Assembly (NCBI RefSeq): GCF_003490595.1
Contig: NZ_QQGY01000009.1
Span: forward strand, 1-64,000
Source: Haemophilus haemolyticus_L
Lineage (GTDB): Bacteria; Pseudomonadota; Gammaproteobacteria; Enterobacterales; Pasteurellaceae
Reading direction: 5' to 3'
DNA: 64,000 bases
In this document: one piece after another, positions 62,381 through 64,000 of the stretch
How the letters are laid out: each line of letters starts with the position of its first letter
Numbering within the stretch: the stretch's first letter is position 1
Program-made: the position numbers and the translations under genes
The notes under the pieces: model-generated
Database searches by the model: none
Told to the model about the DNA's origin: nothing
What the model saw: the letters and a program-made list of their open reading frames with translations, nothing else

Positions 62381-64000
62381 TTACACGTCCAAATTTGCTC
62401 TTAACGCATTCAGCTCAATGAACTCACGACGTGGCTCAACTTCATCTCCCATTAAGGTCGTGAAGAGTTGATCTGCTGCAACAGCATCTTTAATAGAAAC
62501 TTTCAACATACGACGTGAATTTGGATCCATTGTAGTTTCCCAAAGTTGGTCTGCGTTCATTTCACCAAGTCCTTTATAACGTTGTACTTCAAGGCCTTTA
62601 CGAGATTCTTTTACTAGCCATTCAACAGCTTGTTCAAAGCTACGCACTGGTTGTACTTTTTCACCACGTGTGACATAAGCGCCTTCTTCTAATAAACCAT
62701 TGAGTTGTTTATTAAGAGAAATAATTTTCGCGTATTCATTGCCGTGAACAAAATCAAAATTCAAGAAATAATCGGTATCAATACCGTGTTTGCGAACAGT
62801 AATCACCGCTTCATACACTTGGCGTTCCGCATTAAATTGTGTACGCACTGAATATTGATGCGCTTCTGTTTCTTTTGCAGTCAGTTGTTCAACAAAAGAT
62901 TTACCCCAATTTTCAACCGCACTTTCCTCTTTCATCATCTCAACAGAAATTGGCGATTGATAAATTAATCCTTGCAATACAGGGGCTGGATAATGGCGAC
63001 TTAAGCGACCGATAAGTTTTTGTACGCTGTTATATTCTGCCACCAATTTCTCAAATACAAGGGCATTCATTGCTGGTGCATTTGCGCTAATATGTAATTC
63101 CGCGCCATCTAACGCAAGCGTTAATTCATATTGCTCCATTTCATCCGCATCTTTAATGTAGCGTTCTTGTTTTCCTTTTTTCACTTTGTAAAGTGGCGGC
63201 TGAGCAATGTAAACATAACCACGCTCAATAAGCTCAGGCATTTGACGATAGAAGAAGGTTAAAAGCAAAGTACGAATGTGAGAACCATCCACATCAGCAT
63301 CAGTCATGATAATGATATGATGATAACGTAATTTATCTGGGTTATATTCATCACGACCAATACCGCAGCCTAAAGCTGTAATCAATGTGCCTACCTCTTG
63401 GGAAGACAACATTTTGTCAAAACGTGCTTTTTCTACGTTTAAGATTTTACCTTTCAATGGCAAAATTGCTTGAGTTTTACGATCACGACCAACTTTTGCA
63501 GAACCACCCGCGGAGTCCCCCTCCACCAAGTAAAGTTCAGAAAGCGCAGGATCTTTTTCTTGGCAGTCTGCAAGTTTACCCGGCAAACCTGCAATATCTA
63601 ATGCCCCTTTACGGCGCGTCATTTCACGCGCTTTGCGTGCGGCTTCGCGCGCACGAGCTGCCATAATAATTTGGTTTACAATGATTTTTGCATCTGCAGG
63701 ATTTTCCAATAAATATTCCTGCATTTTTTCATTCATGGCGGACTCCACCGCACTTTTAACTTCTGACGACACGAGTTTGTCTTTAGTTTGCGATGAGAAT
63801 TTTGGATCAGGCACTTTAACTGAAATAATCGCCACCAAACCTTCACGCGCATCATCGCCTGAAGTGGCCACTTTTTCTTTTTTCAGCATACCTTCGTTTT
63901 CCATGTAGCTATTTAAGCTACGAGTTAAAGCCCCACGGAAACCTGCAAGGTGAGTACCGCCATCACGTTGAGGAATGTTATTGGTGAAGCAATACACGTT
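62381..64000 (-). CDS. gyrB: DNA gyrase subunit B (C-terminal part; 5' end beyond window)
   Basis: About 539 of some 806 residues; the gene continues past the right edge. GyrB supplies ATPase and Toprim functions for negative supercoiling. The Toprim domain is here: PLKGKILNVEKARFDKML, MTDADVDGSHIRTLLLTFFYR and AQPPLYKVKKGK, and the 170-residue insert typical of Gram-negative GyrB is present. The N-terminal ATPase domain is outside. Two uptake sequences (62915, 63747). Confidence 0.98.
   Translation of the reverse strand, partial: NVYCFTNNIPQRDGGTHLAGFRGALTRSLNSYMENEGMLKKEKVATSGDDAREGLVAIISVKVPDPKFSSQTKDKLVSSEVKSAVESAMNEKMQEYLLENPADAKIIVNQIIMAARAREAARKAREMTRRKGALDIAGLPGKLADCQEKDPALSELYLVEGDSAGGSAKVGRDRKTQAILPLKGKILNVEKARFDKMLSSQEVGTLITALGCGIGRDEYNPDKLRYHHIIIMTDADVDGSHIRTLLLTFFYRQMPELIERGYVYIAQPPLYKVKKGKQERYIKDADEMEQYELTLALDGAELHISANAPAMNALVFEKLVAEYNSVQKLIGRLSRHYPAPVLQGLIYQSPISVEMMKEESAVENWGKSFVEQLTAKETEAHQYSVRTQFNAERQVYEAVITVRKHGIDTDYFLNFDFVHGNEYAKIISLNKQLNGLLEEGAYVTRGEKVQPVRSFEQAVEWLVKESRKGLEVQRYKGLGEMNADQLWETTMDPNSRRMLKVSIKDAVAADQLFTTLMGDEVEPRREFIELNALRANLDV

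Larger units (their letters stand above)
2528..63755. repeat. DNA uptake sequences AAGTGCGGT, at least 46 copies
   Basis: Perfect 9-mers, either strand, counted by eye. They start at 2528, 2545, 4342, 5409, 5465, 6712, 9492, 9524, 13765, 13779, 20755, 20854, 21844, 23732, 25185, 25617, 28494, 28511, 29984, 30208, 30355, 32466, 32644, 33538, 33643, 41450, 41978, 43885, 45804, 46802, 48310, 49185, 49290, 49720, 50063, 52319, 52355, 53887, 55094, 55113, 56639, 56721, 57801, 58959, 62915 and 63747. Six pairs are inverted and form terminators or stem-loops. No perfect copy was seen from 33652 to 41449, which covers glpT and glpQ. These are the signals for preferential DNA uptake in H. influenzae. 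Confidence 0.9.

Noticed and set aside
1..64000. CRISPR arrays, tetranucleotide phase-variation tracts, prophage or toxin-antitoxin genes
   Set aside because: None seen on reading through both strands by eye; all long genes fit housekeeping or transport families. A computed repeat search would be more sensitive.

Overview
The window is a chromosomal segment of a Haemophilus species in the H. influenzae / H. haemolyticus group. Three things point there: about 38% GC coding sequence, protein sequences I recognise as H. influenzae family members (Sxy, protein D/GlpQ, GlpT, PepD), and at least 46 perfect copies of the Pasteurellaceae DNA uptake sequence AAGTGCGGT (about 0.7 per kb, counted by eye). 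The gene order does not match what I remember of strain Rd: hslVU, secB and dcuB lie between the gnd and gyrB regions. It is therefore probably another strain or a sister species.

Layout. 1-400: 5' end of a 16S rRNA gene on the minus strand, with leader and promoter. 405-3046: competence activator sxy and the SOS genes recA-recX. 3043-7138: crcB/fluC, a Cof phosphatase and the nitrosative-stress pair hcr/hcp. 7507-17157: an amino-acid, peptide and nucleotide scavenging run (arcB, arcC, YfcC-type permease, Lrp-type regulator, pepE, DcuC-family permease, AbgA-type amidohydrolase, cpdB). 17244-18400: a MerR regulator and a short CDF metal exporter behind a textbook 19-bp-spacer MerR promoter. 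About 18475-18825: the chromosomal origin oriC (DnaA box, GATC cluster, AT-rich 13-mer-like repeats) next to mnmG. 18843-28488: mnmG, rsmG and the complete atpIBEFHAGDC operon. 28532-32820: a DUF3298-type lipoprotein, then selB, selA and tRNA-Sec. 32919-34947: pepD and gpt.

35024-43833 is a glycerol-3-phosphate locus. glpT, an unassigned secreted propeller-like protein and glpQ face left; glpA, glpB and glpC face right; two perfect CRP sites lie between. Downstream of glpQ the glycerol branch is destroyed: only an internal piece of glpF is left, joined to the last codons of glpK. The cell should therefore use glycerophosphodiesters and G3P but cannot take up and phosphorylate glycerol by this route. 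43957-44161 is a relic that looks like an IS3-family element. 44195-50358: asnA/asnC with a candidate AsnC operator, hslR, nudE, an OPT transporter, a small membrane protein and cysQ. 50433-55072: the oxidative pentose phosphate genes zwf, pgl and gnd with two small genes. 55204-60610: dcuB, a cysteine-less rhodanese, secB, aphA and hslVU. 60840-64000: gph, rpe and the 3' two thirds of gyrB (cut by the window edge).

I found no CRISPR array, prophage, intact IS element or defence island. The most notable signals are the glpF-glpK deletion scar, the secreted protein inserted in the glp operon, the C-terminally short CDF with its MerR switch, the tRNA-Sec with two mispaired stem positions next to selAB, oriC, the DNA uptake sequences used as terminator stems, and the mosaic base composition of arcB.
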